A DNA stretch of 64,000 bases from Lepidostoma basale (lineage: Eukaryota; Arthropoda; Insecta; Trichoptera; Lepidostomatidae): NCBI GenBank assembly GCA_022606425.2, contig JAHDVF020000172.1, forward strand, positions 806,001-870,000, given 5' to 3'. Shown in pieces: positions 10,016-22,480 of the stretch (its first letter is position 1; each line of letters begins with the position of its first letter). A model generated the notes under the pieces. The model saw only the letters and a program-made list of their open reading frames with translations. It ran no database searches and was not told the DNA's origin. Position numbers and translations under genes: made by a program.

Positions 10016-10132
10016 ACCATCACACCAGCTCCTCGAAGGGGGAGGCAAAAAGAATGGACTACCATATTTTATTTACTAACATATTTATCTTGCTCCATCA
10101 ACATTCATACATTGTGTCGTGGCCGACATTCT
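10008..10132 (-). mobile_element. RTE1 3' end fragment with TTAG-type tail
   Basis: aactaactaaccatcacacc followed by gaagggggaggcaaaaagaa is the RTE1 terminus. The tail (TTAG repeated on the element strand) marks the older subfamily. Confidence 0.7.
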
Positions 10133-10330
10133 TCTTCTTCTTTCTGTGTCTTGTCAGGTCTCCCTAACGTTGACTATCAATCTTGAGTAGGCCTCATGGT
10201 GAATATCCAGAGTGGTATCCCCTTGCCTTCTCTGGAGGATTTTCTGTCGGGGTTACCTTCCCTTAGCTGGGTGTATCCAGTTTTATTGCGCTGGAAGCTC
10301 GCCATTCGTCCTCTCTATCTGCTATGGCAC
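10131..10330 (-). mobile_element. RTE-like family H, 3' end
   Basis: Starts with a CTTCTTCTT tail followed by gtgtcttgtcaggtctccct, then aacgttgactatcaatcttg. The same order occurs at 12283, 13757 and 60386. Minus-strand peptides include SRLIVNVRET before a stop, parallel to QVIVIVGKT at 60386. Confidence 0.6.
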
Positions 10331-10448
10331 TAAATAATATGTGTCACATTGCCCGGGGTTCGCGAGGTCTTTAAAAATACCTCTCGTGGACGCTAGAGAG
10401 TTGGACTTGATAGTAGTGTTCAATATTTTTTATCATTATATGTTTATG

Positions 10449-10677
10449 TACACAACAGGTTGTTTGGACCCAATTACTGTATACAATTTTAATTTTTTAG
10501 CTATTATATTGATTCTCGTGACATGTGATAGGTAGCCAATCTATCACCATTTTATTGTCACGTGAATTCTACACCAGACCAATGACGGTGTGACAATCAC
10601 ACTGCCATCGCCGGGAATCGAACCCAGGACCTTCGGTATGGAAGTCAGAGCTCGTAACCACTCTGCCACGAAGGTCG
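10449..10677 (-). mobile_element. tRNA-derived SINE, full length
   Basis: On the minus strand: gaccttcgtggcagagtggt (A-box-like TGGCAGAGTGG), then GGTTCGATTCCC (B box), then a tRNA-unrelated body with gcagtgtgattgtcacac, gaattcacgtgacaataaaa and caatataatagc, ending gtatacagtaattggg. These two internal promoter boxes make RNA polymerase III transcription the expected mode. About 230 bp. Confidence 0.85.
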
Positions 10678-10689
10678 TCGACTAAGGAT

Positions 10690-11950
10690 TTCAACCAGAT
10701 GGAGAAAGAATATGATGTTAAATCATTATGAGTTGATACTAATGATTATTATTAAATTCGCTTACGTCGCTTTAGCAAAATTATGAATGGTCAACAGAGT
10801 TAACGACATGTGAAGAAGCGACGGATTTTATTATGTTTGGAAAAAATATCCAGTTATTCGCCACTAGACACAAAGTTTTCTGAAAATATGATACGTTTTA
10901 CGGGGTTTTTATTAGAAACTGAATCAAATTTTGCCCTCTCGGCCGAAATAAAACTTTTTGCGTTCTTCCACCGACTTTCTGCGCGGGGGATTTAATACAT
11001 GAAATCATATAACCGGTCAGCGATGCTTCGGACTTATAAAGTATAATAAATATTTACAAGCGAAGAAACAAAATAGAAACAAAAATTTGTCGTTCAACTG
11101 TTTAATTCGTTTTTCTTTTTTTAATGTGGGAAACTTTATATAGCGAATGTTTGAATTGAAAGATTTTACATTTGAGTTAACAACAATTACAAATATTTTC
11201 TCTTTATAGTATGTGAATATTTACAGTAACATGCATTATACAATATGTATTTTTGACACTTGATCAAACGAAATGTGCGAATATGAGCCAAAAAATTATC
11301 GATAAAAATGCGATTTCTTTTGGAAAAGTTTAAAAATAGGGGCGCTTTATTTATTTGTAATTGAAAAACTGATCTTTAATTTTTTTAGTTTTTTTTCTCT
11401 TCAAGTAAGTATAAATAAATAAATAAGACTATCAATATAGAACAGAAACTTATTTTTTAATAGGTTTCTGTTCGATATTGCAAGTCTTGTATCTTCCATG
11501 CGGTCTACATGATCCCTCCGAAAGGGCCTTTTGCTTCTTCCGCATCTCTCTATGTCTAAAAACACTACAGACAGACAGTTAAAATACATTTAAAAAAATC
11601 ATAATACCATACCATATTCCGAATGCTGTTCTCGTAATCGAACTATTTGTTCTAACTGCAAGTCGCTGAAATATCTGTGGAGTTTATCAAAACCATTTCT
11701 CTATATCTGGATCAGTAATTCCCTACGTGGGCAATATCCCCTTCATCAGTAGGAGATTTAAGTCGTTTGGTGGGCGATTCAGAGTAAAAATAAAATAGAG
11801 TCGCAAAGATACTACGTTTGGAAAACCTACCTATATGTCTACGGCAACATATGTTAATAAATGTAAAAAATATACATACCTTTCCATAATTACAGTGGTA
11901 ACTGAAAAAAAATTTATCTGAAAGAAGGCAATGGGATTAAAATTGTCGAA
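10690..11950. other. Mostly single-copy AT-rich DNA
   Basis: No family repeats found. 11470-11590 may hold a short minus-strand retrotransposon peptide (KRPFRRDHVDRMEDTR), too short to assign. 11740-11760 contains cttcatcag, but no GAAAC follows on the relevant strand. Confidence 0.4.
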
Positions 11951-11954
11951 AAGA

Positions 11955-12235
11955 TATGGCTAAGATCTTAATCTATATTCAATTTAATCTCGTCCATCCA
12001 ATGACATTTCTACGCCTTTTAGTTCTCTCATCCAAACCAGTTTAATGAACCTTTTATTATTTTGTTAACAAACGTTTTTATTCTCACTGCATTCATTTCA
12101 TATATCTGCATTTGGCACTCTGCCTTATAAAATTACCATACATTCGTTAAAGATATCTCATTTCTTTCATCCTTCTGATGCCTGTTCCACGCCTCTTATC
12201 CATACATTTCAATTTTACTTAATTTATATGTGAAT
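11955..12235 (-). mobile_element. RTE1, heavily decayed
   Basis: Order of ctcatccaaaccagtttaat, ttattattttgttaacaaac, tcactgcattcatttcat and cctgttccacgcctct follows the RTE1 minus strand as in 20690-20860, with no open frame. Confidence 0.55.
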
Positions 12236-12282
12236 AAATCTGTTTATTAAAATTTATCGTATGAAAAGATATTAGTTTTATT

Positions 12283-12835
12283 TTGATTTCTTCTCTTGCC
12301 GTATCAGGTTCCCCTGACGTTGACAATTACTCCGGCGAGACTTCTCTATCTTGTGCAACTCGGAACAGCTCCCACACATGTCTCATCCCGGTCCAGTTTC
12401 TTATGTTGCACAGCCAAAACGTTTGCCTTCTACCAGGACCACGCTGCCCCTCAATTTTTCCCATCAGTATTAGATGGAGCAAACTGTATATCTCCCCGCA
12501 GAATGTGACCCAGATATGAAATCTTACGGACCTTAACATCCTTTAGTAGTTGTCGAATACAATTGGCTCTCCTCAAAACCTCCAAATCGCTGACGAAATC
12601 TGTCCACGGTATCCGAAGCATTCTCCTGTGCAATCACATCTCGAATGCTTCCAACCGGTTCATTGTGTGCACTTTCAGGGTCCAAGTCTCCGAACCATAG
12701 AGTAGTACAGACCAGACATAGCACTTCAACATTCTCTGCCTTAGTTTCAAGTTCAAGTTTTCATTGCAGAATATTGATCTCATTTTGGCTGTTTCGATCC
12801 TGGACTTCACATCCATATCTATTTTGGTTTGCCAT
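12283..12835 (-). mobile_element. RTE-like family H, longest copy
   Basis: Minus strand, in shifting frames: RQRMLKCYVWSVLLYGSETWTL, then RRMLRIPWTDFVS, KVRKISYLGHILRG, and the end IEGQRGPGRRQTFWLCNIRNW with FRVAQDRE. These are the post-palm blocks of RTE-type proteins (LYGSE-W, RML-IPW, YLGHI-R, G-RGPGRR, AQDRE). At least two frameshifts break the copy. Confidence 0.75.
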
Positions 12836-12839
12836 ATAT

Positions 12840-13755
12840 AAAAGTAAGTATTATTGACTCGCGTAAAATGGTGATATTATACAACTGAAAAACTTATTTT
12901 GATACGAATCAATGCTGAGAATTGGAAGAAAACGTTACTCGCTTCACAGATGCTTTTAAAATATACAGTGGAAGATATAATATTGTAAGGTAAACATAGT
13001 AAGATTGCGGAATCGCGAGGATTGGAAAAGACTCTCGGGTTTCAGATCTCATATTTATTCAAATGATCCACAATCCGAAGAGCGATAACTCGCAAGGACG
13101 GAACAGTGATTCTAGTTCTTCTCATCAGAACATAATTCATGTGACACGTTATTAATTCTCAACGATAAAATATTTTATCAACATTGAAGCGAAAAGATAC
13201 GTACAGTGGTATTCAATTTGATTCCTGACGTCAGGGATTTAAAACGAGCATTCCCCGCGGCTCTATGCGGGGGTGAGAATACCACAATTCAGACATCCAC
13301 AAGATAAGGCTTGATTGCGGATAAATAAAAAAAACGGCTTGAAAACACAGCCAAGTCCCTATTTGGTATGGAAAAATCGGGAAGCTCTCCAGGAAAAGGA
13401 AAATAATATTGAAGTGATTCTGGTTTATTTTTGTATTCGGACGATGTTAAGAATACTAATATCACTCGTTTGCTGGAATAAAAACATTTCACAAAGGTTC
13501 AAAGTGTTTTCTACACAGATTTCGAATAGAACAATTGATGCTTGAAAATAAAGTTTAATGCAAAATCTATACAAATATTTGCTGATCTACAGATATTCGG
13601 ATATTTTTGATACCCTATCCTATCTCCTTGAATATTCTCAACGAAAAACATTTTGAATATACGTGATAAACGTATTGTTTTGTGACTAACAATAATCAAA
13701 AGGATAGATATCACTACTATTTTAAATTACATTGTGAATTTTTAAGGATAAGGTC
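12840..13755. other. Apparently single-copy DNA
   Basis: No shared repeat or convincing frame. It contains a small palindromic CCTGACGTCAGG near 13226 and the GC-richer run gcattccccgcggctctatg. Confidence 0.4.
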
Positions 13756-13756
13756 A

Positions 13757-13860
13757 TTTCTTCTTCTTCTCAAAGTGTCATGTCAGGTCCCCCCGACGTT
13801 GGCTATCACTCTGGCATATTAGCCAATTCAAAATCATCACGCCAATTTCGCAAAAATTAT
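13757..13860 (-). mobile_element. RTE-like family H, extreme 3' end
   Basis: cttcttcttctcaaagtgtc and atgtcaggtccccccgacgt match the terminus at 10131 and 60386. Only about 60-100 bases remain. Confidence 0.6.
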
Positions 13861-14054
13861 GTTCCTTAATTTTTTTTCTATCCTGAATAATTTACCGTGT
13901 CTAATATACACGTATGTAAAATATATTCAAACGACGTGTTATATAAAGATGTTGACTGTTGAATGCTCTCTATAGACATGATTTTCCCTTTATAACTCCC
14001 AACAAATTTTTATAAAGGTTAATTTTTATAATATATATATTCTTGTTTTTCTTT

Positions 14055-14260
14055 CAATGGTGTAACACTAAGTATTAAATACCGAATTCTTAGAAAACGT
14101 TTTCTAGATATTTTATTTTATTTTATGGTTATGACAATTTTCGCCAAGCTGATGTATTACGAGTATTACATGTTACAATATCTAAGTCATTTGATAAAAA
14201 GTTAGCAACGTGAAACATGTCATTTTGCAAGTTCTATAAAACAAAAGGCTTAATCAATAT
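14055..14260. repeat. Family E, decayed
   Basis: taccgaattcttagaaaacg and ttttatggttatgac on the left, tttgataaaaag and cgtgaaacatgtcattt on the right. The arms have diverged beyond clear pairing. Confidence 0.45.
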
Positions 14261-14329
14261 TGATTAAATCACCAAATATTTGCGTGAATTTATTAATATA
14301 CGAGTATGTTTTCTCTTATACGTATGCTT

Positions 14330-14760
14330 CTTCTATTTTATTGACTGTGTCCTGTTATTTCTCGGTGTCTGTTCCTGGGATGTAGATGCTTAACTGTAGC
14401 AAAATCTGTTGGTGCATTGTTTGCTGCTTCGCTTATCGCAGTTTCAGAAACCCTCTCTCTACATGATCTCTCTAGAAACATCTTCTCCCATTCCCTTCGC
14501 CCATAACACATCATCTTCGACATTGCAAATCCTCGTTATTTCAGAAATTCTCACTTTGTCCTATCTCTTATCTCAAAGTCCTATTTTCTGTGGACTTTTG
14601 TTCTGGTGTTGTCAGCCTTGGTCTCAAATTCAGTGACGTTATAAGTCGAACGCAGGTTTTATAGAATAAATTTTTGCGCTCATCCAGCCACAACGGCGGC
14701 TTTATATACTTGTTTTTTTTACTTCTTCGTAGAGTCCACTGCTGCTTGATACACCAAAAC
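14330..14760 (-). mobile_element. RTE-like family Z fragment
   Basis: Minus strand gives KNLFYKTCVRLITSL and, after frame changes, EKMFLERSCRERVSETAISE, followed by NAPTDFATVKHLHPRNRHRE. The YKTCVRP block recurs in the copies at 18241 and 42700. Confidence 0.55.
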
Positions 14761-15635
14761 ATAGTTACTTAAAATGCATTACTTGTTCTATTGTTTTATT
14801 ATCTAATGCAAGTTTTCATCGTACTGACTACCTTAATGTAACCGTGCTCATTGCTTTATCTATGGAAATGTTCATATTAAATCTTAGAGATGATACATGG
14901 ATTTTGTACACTCCAGAGTTTGCTGTTAGTACCTACCGTATTATTTGCATAACATATACTTAAAGGTTTTAGTATAACTGCTAAACAATATTATAGTAAT
15001 GAAATAATAATAACAAAAAAGTACGAATTTTTAAATACGGAGTTTTATTATCTCGGTAGCAATCGGAGATTGAAAAAGCTGTTTACAATACTGTAATTAT
15101 TTATTTATTTGTTTATTTATTGTTGGTACACAAACAAAGCATCCAATATACAGTAGTGATAAGTAATAAAATATATATTAAGATTAGATGCCTCAGTTAG
15201 ATGTGCACACCAAGAACCAAGTTTAATTCAATATCAATTGAATTCTATACGTTTTCTCGAAATCTCATCAGAACAAGTGCTCTACGATTTTTCTACAAAC
15301 TACGCGAGTGGTTAAACCTTTTTCAAATTCTCTAAACACAATCTTCTTGACTGACTATCATTGTGAAAATACCAAAGAAATAATCTGAAATAAAAAATGA
15401 ACTGGAATAGAAATTTTAAAACGTTTTCGCAATTTTTTTCGCCAGTTCACGAGTTCTGGATAAAGATTAGTTCAATTCAGAAGTCGACGATCTTTGGCAT
15501 TTAAAATATTATATTTTTTTCAAATACAGAAGAGGTTCTTGAATAAGGAAAACTTCAGATAAGAAATGTGGGTCTTACGTTTGATGATCAAAAATACAAC
15601 AGATATTATTCCCAAAGTAATATGTAACCAAAATA
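14760..15635. other. AT-rich DNA, nothing assigned
   Basis: Short TTTA microsatellite near 15100. No family repeat or coding motif seen. Confidence 0.4.
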
Positions 15636-15636
15636 A

Positions 15637-16180
15637 GATAACTAACTATCTAACTAACTCTTCCCGAAAGGGTAGGCAGAAATAACGGACTGCCACACTT
15701 TTCTTTCCTGACATATTTCTCTCGGTTCCTCAACATTCATACATCGTGTCATGTACGAGCGTCGATTTCTCTGACTCATCACGTGGTCGACATTCAATAT
15801 TTGATTAATTTGATCGTACTACGAGGAAAACCTCGGTCTTCCTCTATTTCTAGTTCCATTTACATCGTTAACATATAATTTTTTACCATTCTTTCTTCAT
15901 TCATTCATTCCATGTGTCCAAACCATCTTAATGATATTTTCATTATTTTGTTATCCACACATTCGTCTAAGAATTCCATTTCAGCTGCATTTATTCTACT
16001 TACATCCTTCTTATGCCAGTTCCATGCTTCGCTTTCATACATAAGGGTCGGTATAAGAACACCATTGTGCTCTGCCATTTTAGCTTTTTTGGATATGTTT
16101 TTGTTTGCGATGACAACTTTAAGTGCACCATTCACTTTGTTGCCTGCCCCAACCCTTCTTTCAATAAGTTAACGATAAAT
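15637..16180 (-). mobile_element. RTE1, TTAG-tailed subfamily
   Basis: Tail ctaactaact at 15650, then ccgaaagggtaggcagaaat. Minus-strand frame from 16135 gives NGALKVVIANKNISKKAKMA, LIPTLMYESEAWNWHKKD and SLRWFGHME. Truncated near 16180 at RRVGAGN. Confidence 0.8.
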
Positions 16181-17265
16181 AAGATACCAAAATAAGGTAC
16201 TTAATGAATTTAGATTATTTATTTACGTACGTCTGAAAGTAAATTGATTTATTGTTCATTAAGTTGGCTAAATTCAGAAGATTGTCTATTTGCTACTTAA
16301 TCGAGTGCATATCATATATGAGGCTTTGAATAAAATTCTTACTCAATATATAATATATAATATGTCTCGCTTATGAACAATCTACAACATATTATAATAA
16401 CAATGTGTTATAATAATTATTTATTATAACTTAATAATGCATGGAATAATGTAAATCTGAAATTGATTATTTTGGAAAATGAATTGAATGATATACGGGT
16501 AGTAAAACGAAAAATAAAATGCCATTGTCTGAGCGGTAAAAACGTAACGATATTAGGTATTTCGTTCAATGACAAAATTGATGATTTTGTGCATGTTGAC
16601 GAAGACTTGTAGACTTATGGGCTTCCTGCAGAAAGTGATATTATGGAAACTATACTCAATAAAGATCTCGACAATAAATTATGATGATGTGGCTAATGAA
16701 TGTCATATTGAGAAATCCAAATCAGTAACGAGGATCATCCTTAGCATGTCTTTATATGATGGGTATTTATGTAATCATTTAAAATACCTTTTCTCTGATA
16801 TAACGAGTAACGCTTGTAACGACCAATTTCGTTCGGTCTCAATCTGTTTATATTATCGTTCGGTCTCAATCTGTTATTTTACGAGTATATCTAATGTTTT
16901 TATTACTGTACTCCAGTATTATATTTTTACTTCGATAATCTCTCCTATCACATGTCAAAATGTAACAATTCCATTAAAAAATATTTTCTTTTTTTGACAA
17001 AAGGTAACAATTGCATTCAACACCTATTTTTTTAAATATACATAATTTTTTTGTGAATTTATTTACCGATATCTTATAGATAAAGTTATGCTACGTATAT
17101 TTACAATTGAAATAAACAATTTGGAACACAAATTGCATTAAATTTTCGTATGAAGCATTCACTTTGTGGTAATACATTTATTTTTTTATTATTATTTAAA
17201 TTTAAAATAAAATGGGAATAAAAACACTGCACTTTGTTTTTCACCACTATGCGGTTATTTTAATT
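16181..17265. other. AT-rich DNA without assignable feature
   Basis: A 142-codon open stretch (16569-16997) has no family motif and an AT-driven composition. gttcggtctcaatctgtt is repeated in tandem at 16831 and 16859. Not believed to be a gene. Confidence 0.4.
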
Positions 17266-17303
17266 GCCGACTAGTTTCACTTGTACCCGAGCTTCCTCAG
17301 GGC
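17266..17303 (-). ncRNA. Hammerhead-like motif, family I
   Basis: Minus strand: GCC (stem I), CUGAGGA (complete CUGANGA core), extra A, stem II GCUCG over CAAGU (one C-A mismatch, one G-U), GAAAC, UA, GUC, GGC pairing with GCC. The only copy of this family seen here; no inverted partner identified. Confidence 0.5.
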
Positions 17304-17527
17304 TTCGTAATAACTTTTTACGATACCCTATAACAAATAACATATTTATAAATAATCAGAAGGATGTAAAAATCTTATTTTTGCTTCCATGTAAAATTCG
17401 TAAAAAAAGCAGTTGGGACCTTTTGCCAAATAGGTACCGATATAAGCTTGAAGAAATTATACGATTTCCTCAAAATAAGTTATGAGATTTAAACCATTTC
17501 TTGAGGGGTCGTGTATCTTTATAAGGA

Positions 17528-17587
17528 GGTCAACAACTGATGCAAGAGATTAAAAGTGTTTTTTCGCCCGTGAAAGTTTGCCGACCC
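17528..17587 (-). mobile_element. hAT-type terminal inverted repeat, single end
   Basis: The minus strand starts CAGGGGTCGGCAAACTTTC, a typical hAT terminus. No matching left end or 8-bp duplication was found nearby, so only a remnant is claimed. Confidence 0.5.
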
Positions 17588-18109
17588 CTGGTTAACCTAA
17601 CCTATATTTCCGCCTGGCTGACCATTTCAACTGTCCGGTGGTTTGATAGTGCCAGATCAAGTGAAGTGGATAACTCGGATAACACGTCATAGGTGACGTC
17701 ACTGCCTGTTTCCTCTGCTCGTTAATATGCCCTAAATTTATAGCGTCCACTCACACGTATAGGGAAATGGTGTGATATTGATAAATTGCATTAATATTAG
17801 TTGCTACGAAAATAAATACAGTATCAAATTGAGAGAATAATCCACTTATTGAACTTATTATCTTATTATTTAATTATTTATTGAAGTTATTAAATTTGAA
17901 TTTATTTTTCTACATTACAATTTTTTTATATATTTTTTTATAATATCATCATGTATTAATATTATTTATTAGTTCTTACTGTTTAAAAATAATTGTTAAT
18001 ACCTACTTATAACAAATAGCAGAGGTTAATTTTTAAATTTGAATTATTGTATCGAATTTGAAATGCGTTTTTTATTAGTCTTTGTTTGTTTAGTTTTTAT
18101 AATATTTTT

Positions 18110-18148
18110 ACACCTGAAGATGGAGGTATCCTCCGAAACATGTCGTTT
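18110..18148 (+). ncRNA. Hammerhead-like motif, family B
   Basis: CUGAAGA (18114-18120, complete CUGANGA), extra U, perfect stem II GGAGG-UAU-CCUCC (18122-18134), GAAAC (18135-18139), AU, GUC (18142-18144). Stem I is weak: G-C, U-A, a mismatch, U-A. Confidence 0.6.
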
Positions 18149-18210
18149 TTTTTAAATATATTTTTTTTTAAATAGTGGATTAAACAAAGTTTTTCAATTT
18201 CCTTGTATTT
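18110..18210 (+). repeat. Family B element, right arm
   Basis: Shares tcctccgaaacatgt and aatagtggattaaacaaagt with the foldback at 26312-26499. A left arm is not seen here. It abuts the SINE2 piece at 18214. Confidence 0.8.
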
Positions 18211-18213
18211 TTT

Positions 18214-18755
18214 CTTCATAAGCTATTTTCTGCTCATATTCTTTTTCTTCTTCTTCTTTTAATATATCTGATGATCTGTGACACAGAAATCATGTATTAT
18301 CGGATGATAAGGTTCAGTTGTCCTTCCATTTCTTAGGCGGTCTTCCAGGTGGGCGGTGTCCGGAGGGGATTTCATAAGCAGCTGTATATGCAAGTCTGTC
18401 ACCATCCATTCTGGCTTCACGGTCCCTCCAGTATCTTCTTCTGGATCTACTCCACTGAACGATATCCTTATTTCGCAAGTTTTCTGATGTCTACATTGCG
18501 GACACGATCTCGGAGAGTTTTTCCAGTAATTGATCTAATCTTCATCTCCGATGTTCTTAGTAGTCCCTTGGTTTGCACAGTGTCGGCCCGGGTCTCTACA
18601 GGGTACGTCATGATAGGTCGTACGCATGTTTTATAAATTCTGATCTTGCTTTCGTACAAAAGATAGATGAGTTTGGTGAGGTACTCGTAATTTGACTCCC
18701 AGGTACCCTTCAAGATTGTAAAATAAATTCTAATATCATTGATTTAAATATTTAT
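18214..18755 (+). mobile_element. SINE2 tail split by a retrotransposon
   Basis: taagctattttctgctcat at 18219 and ttctaatatcattgatttaa at 18728 are adjacent in the intact SINE2 at 53011-53165. Here they are separated by the minus-strand element 18241-18708. The SINE2 head is missing. Confidence 0.65.
18241..18708 (-). mobile_element. RTE-like family Z, nested in SINE2
   Basis: GAA-type tail at the left (cttcttcttctttt). The minus-strand frame gives ESKIRIYKTCVRPIMTYPVE, TRADTVQTKGLLRTSEMK and TGKTLRDRVRNVDIRKL, the usual block series after the palm domain. Frame broken before the terminal tcttaggcggtcttccaggt segment (a G-PPK-W type motif). Confidence 0.75.
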
Positions 18756-19090
18756 TGTTAGACCTTTAAAAAAAACATGTATAATGAAATATCAAAATAT
18801 TGTATGCTTTCAGCATTTCGTACAAAACATTATATACTCGTACTACTGATGAAAACGTAAGCTTTTACAGTTAGGTTATACCTGGGGAACGATAAAGCAT
18901 TCAATATTTTCCTCCAAAACTAAATATTTATAGAAATAATTGATTATATCAGTATCTTCCATAAACATTAAATAATCAATAAACGCACGCTTGAGATCCT
19001 GATGCGCAAGATTTATTAATCTGACCAAAGTCATATTAATAGGTCATGCGCAGTAGGCATTTAATATTAAACTTGTTATTTTATTTTCAG

Positions 19091-19745
19091 GGTGAACTAT
19101 TTGCAGTTCTCGAATGGAGAAAGATAAATATACTAACTGATTCCATGAGCGCGACGAAAGCCCTGAGCGACGGCTCGCCGAACAACCCTCTGGTCTTCGA
19201 TATTCAGTGTAAATCGAAGCTATTAAGGCAGGCTTCCTGGGGATAGGAGGCAACGACGGATTGCGGGGAAATGATAGAGTAGACGAGCTGGCGAAGGATG
19301 CCGCTCTTTAAGTAAGGACTTCAAAATGCTTCACTGATTTTTCCCTGACCAGGTACACCACCAGAGAACGGATGCTCGAAATTTGGGAACAGAGATACGA
19401 GACAAACGGCAAAGGCACGAAGATATTCCTCCGCGCCATCAGGGAGGCCGAGAGAGTTCAGGAAAAAAACATCACTGACGATCGAACTCTCCCAGATATT
19501 CACCGGCCACGGAGCGACGTTATCCTATCTCTGCAGATTTTCAATCCGGAAATGCCAATGTGACAATGCAACCGAACAAACTATCGTGCACGTTATTCTG
19601 CATAGCCCGATGTTAGTAAGCGATAGATGGAAGCTGGAAAAAGAGACCCAGAAGAAGGCGGTCTCCCTCGACGACTTTCCGGATATCTTCAATAATCAAG
19701 ATTTGCGCCTGACATTCCAGGAGATGGCTACAAGCATAATAAATA
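19091..19745 (+). pseudogene. R1/I-like non-LTR ORF2 C-terminus with RNase H domain
   Basis: RNase H: WRKINILTDSMSATKAL followed by NNPLVFDIQ, then in another frame GIGGNDGLRGNDRVDELAKDAAL, matching the GI-GNERADELAK signature. Downstream come YTTRERMLEIWEQRY, QIFTGHGATLSYLCRF and KCQCDNATEQTIVHVILHSP, the Cys/His-bearing tail of R1/I-type proteins, with a stop after IINKLNY. At least three frameshifts or stops; no 5' part remains. Confidence 0.8.
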
Positions 19746-20112
19746 AATTAAATTATTAAATAAATTAAATGTTTGTAAATTTAGTAATTAATCATATAGA
19801 CTTAAGCTACATTAAGTGTACACATTTTATATAATAAACATTTTCGAACATCTTCTTATTCTCCCCATAATCATACCCTAAATGTTCCGGTTGTGGTTTT
19901 CCTTGCTTTCCTCAGCTGTAAGGCGAATGTCGGAATAAATATAGATAACCCATGGACCCCAAAGCTTGACTGAGTCAGCGAGAAAATATATTTGCATTTA
20001 ATTTGTGTTCTAAAATTACAATTGCACATCTTTTCATTGTTTTTTTTTTTAATTTTTATTGTAGAACATGTTATTGAAAATTGTTTGAAAGGCTCACTTA
20101 ATTAAAGTTGAT

Positions 20113-20402
20113 GAATTAACACTTAATTAAAGTTGATCTGTGTCACAGATCGTCAGATCTATCAAAAGAAGAAGAAGAAGAAGAAGAAGAATTAATAAAG
20201 AAAAAAATGTATTTTTTATTATCTGGACCGCATGCAGAATATGCAAATTTCAAAAAATTGTTAAAGGAAAAAATCCTAGCAGGAAAAGATTACCAAGAAA
20301 GCCGCCGAAGAGACGGAGAGATGGCTGGACATCATCATTCCGGAACAGCTGTCCTAAACTCACTGTCATAAACAGGTAATACAACAAAATAAAGAAGAAG
20401 AA
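20113..20402 (+). mobile_element. Retrotransposon 3' ends with GAAGAAG tails
   Basis: tctgtgtcacagatcgtcag followed by (GAA)n at 20168-20189 is the family Z terminus (compare the complement at 18270). A second piece to 20402 encodes PKRRRDGWTSSFRNSC and ends aaagaagaagaag, directly abutting an RTE1 tail of opposite strand. Confidence 0.55.
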
Positions 20403-21070
20403 GACTAACTAACTAATCATCACGCCGTCTCCCCGAAGTGGTAGGCAGAAAGAATGGACTGCCACACTTTCTTTCCTGACATTTTCTTCTCGATTCCTCA
20501 ACATTCATACATTGTGTCATACACGCGCGTCGATTTCATCGACTTCTCACGTGACCGTCATTCAATATTTAATTTATTTGATCTTGCCAAGTTTTCCCCG
20601 GTCTTCTTGTTTGTCTAGTTTCATTTATCGTCAACATATACATTTTTTACCATTATTTCCTCATTCATTATTTCTATGTGTCCAAACCATCATAATGATC
20701 CTTTCATTATTTTGTTCATAACACCATCATTCGCACCGCATTCACTTTTTATATTTTCATTCGACTCTCTATCATACACAGAGTATCCACAAATTCGTGT
20801 AAGAGATCTCATTTCTATTGCATTTATTCTGGTTTCATCCTTCTTTTGCCAGTTTCATGATTCGCTTCCATACATAAACGTCGGTACAAGAACACCATTG
20901 TGCACTGCCATTTTAGCTTTTTTGGATAGGTTTTGTTTGCGATGACAACCTTAAGTGCACTGTTCACTTGGTTGCCTGCCCCAACCCTTCTTTCAATATC
21001 CCTCTGCACTCGCCCATCTTTTGATAACATACTATCCGAATACACGATACCAAATACCAAATATCAAATT
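20403..21070 (-). mobile_element. RTE1, TTAG-tailed, long copy
   Basis: Tail aactaactaatcatcacgcc at the left. The minus-strand frame 20824-21060 gives GIVYSDSMLSKDGRVQRDIE, RRVGAGNQVNSALKVVIANK and CTMVFLYRRLCMEANHE. Stops and frameshifts mark it as dead. It preserves more of the region upstream of LRWFGH than most copies. Confidence 0.8.
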
Positions 21071-21074
21071 CTCA

Positions 21075-22480
21075 TCTACTTGCTCCAAATATTCACCTTG
21101 TATCTTTTTATCACCTGTCATGATTTCTTCTTTTTAGAAGAAGAATAAGTTTTTTTATATATTTTTTGTCGTTGTTAAGTGTTATATCAAATATTATCAT
21201 AAATACCTGTATATTGTAATATAATATATCACCATAATGCGGATAGAACATGTCTTTTACTTGGTTCAATCTGAAAATAATGCAAAGGGATCTTTTTAAA
21301 TGTATGTATTGAAATGGATTTTTAAAACGTCTTTTCTCTTTTCTTTTATGGAGAATGTGCCCGTGTAAAATAGTTTAACAAAAAATAGTGCTCCCTTATG
21401 AGTTGTCTGCGAAGGGATTTATCCTGTGAGGATTTGAAGGGAAAACTAACGAACCCTGGTAAGGCCGGAAGGCTTTTTGTATGTTCGTTGCGTACCCTTT
21501 TTGTGGGGAAATAAAAGCTCTATTTGGTCGTTTCTATTCTGCCAATTTAAAACCTTTTTACCCGCGCGAACATTTGCGAATTTTCCTTCTAAACCTTTCA
21601 TCCAATGCGAGGTGAATGTACTTAATGCATCATTAAAGATTTTGAAAAATAAAGTGTCGTCACGCGAGACTCTTTTATACAAGATAAGAAAAAAAAGTTT
21701 CGTATAGAAAACTTGCCAAAATGTGATGTTTCATCAATATATATTTTTTTCATAAGAACAGCAAACCGCATAAAGTAAATTTGAAATTTAAAAAATAATT
21801 CATCAATATAAATATTTTGTATTTTAACTGCAAAGGGGTAATTAATATAAATTGTAAGTAAACCCCAGTTTCGCTTGTCAGTGTTAAATAAATTAGTTAG
21901 TATTTATAAAAACATTTGGTTTTAATCAAGAATAGCGCCATCTACGAAAAAAATATATTACTATTATCTAATCTCGTTTGTAATTTAAGGTTACAAAAAA
22001 AAGTTTCAATTGTTGGTCAAGATTCTGACACCATTTAAGAAAGCTATCTATTAAGAATACACAATTCAATTAACTTATTAATGTATTCAATTAATTACAC
22101 AGTAACTAAGGTGACGATTAATTAGAAATGAAAAATATTAGCACCAAATACGGACGCGTTTTACGTGTAACGTTTTAGTTTAGCTACTATTTCACAGATG
22201 TCGCTATAGTAAATTCATTTTCGCGATATTATAACAGCATAGAATTTTATTTTTAAATAATATATATTAAATATTGAAACTTAATACTAAGTCAGAAAAT
22301 ATTTTTAAGAATATGTATTTTTCTCGAAACATAAACGTTTCCCTGTTAAGATTATTTTTTTTATATTTTTTCATCTGGAGAACGATATTGAATTTAAATC
22401 ATTCTCCGGATTTTGAAATTAAAATACCCCTGTGACATAATTTCTTCTTCTTCCTCGCCTTCTTCCTTATTAGATATGTT
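21075..22480. other. Apparently single-copy DNA
   Basis: No window repeats recognised. 21400-21690 is less AT-rich (tgaagggaaaactaacgaac) and open in both directions for about 77 codons without motifs. Function unknown. Confidence 0.4.

Noticed and set aside
11740..11765. Hammerhead-like core at cttcatcag
   Set aside because: The minus strand has CUGAUGA but no GAAAC after the hairpin position.
16569..16997. 142-codon frame as a gene
   Set aside because: AT-driven composition, no motif, no sign of exon boundaries.
17500..17590. Full hAT element ending at 17587
   Set aside because: Only one terminus matches; no left terminus or target duplication could be placed.
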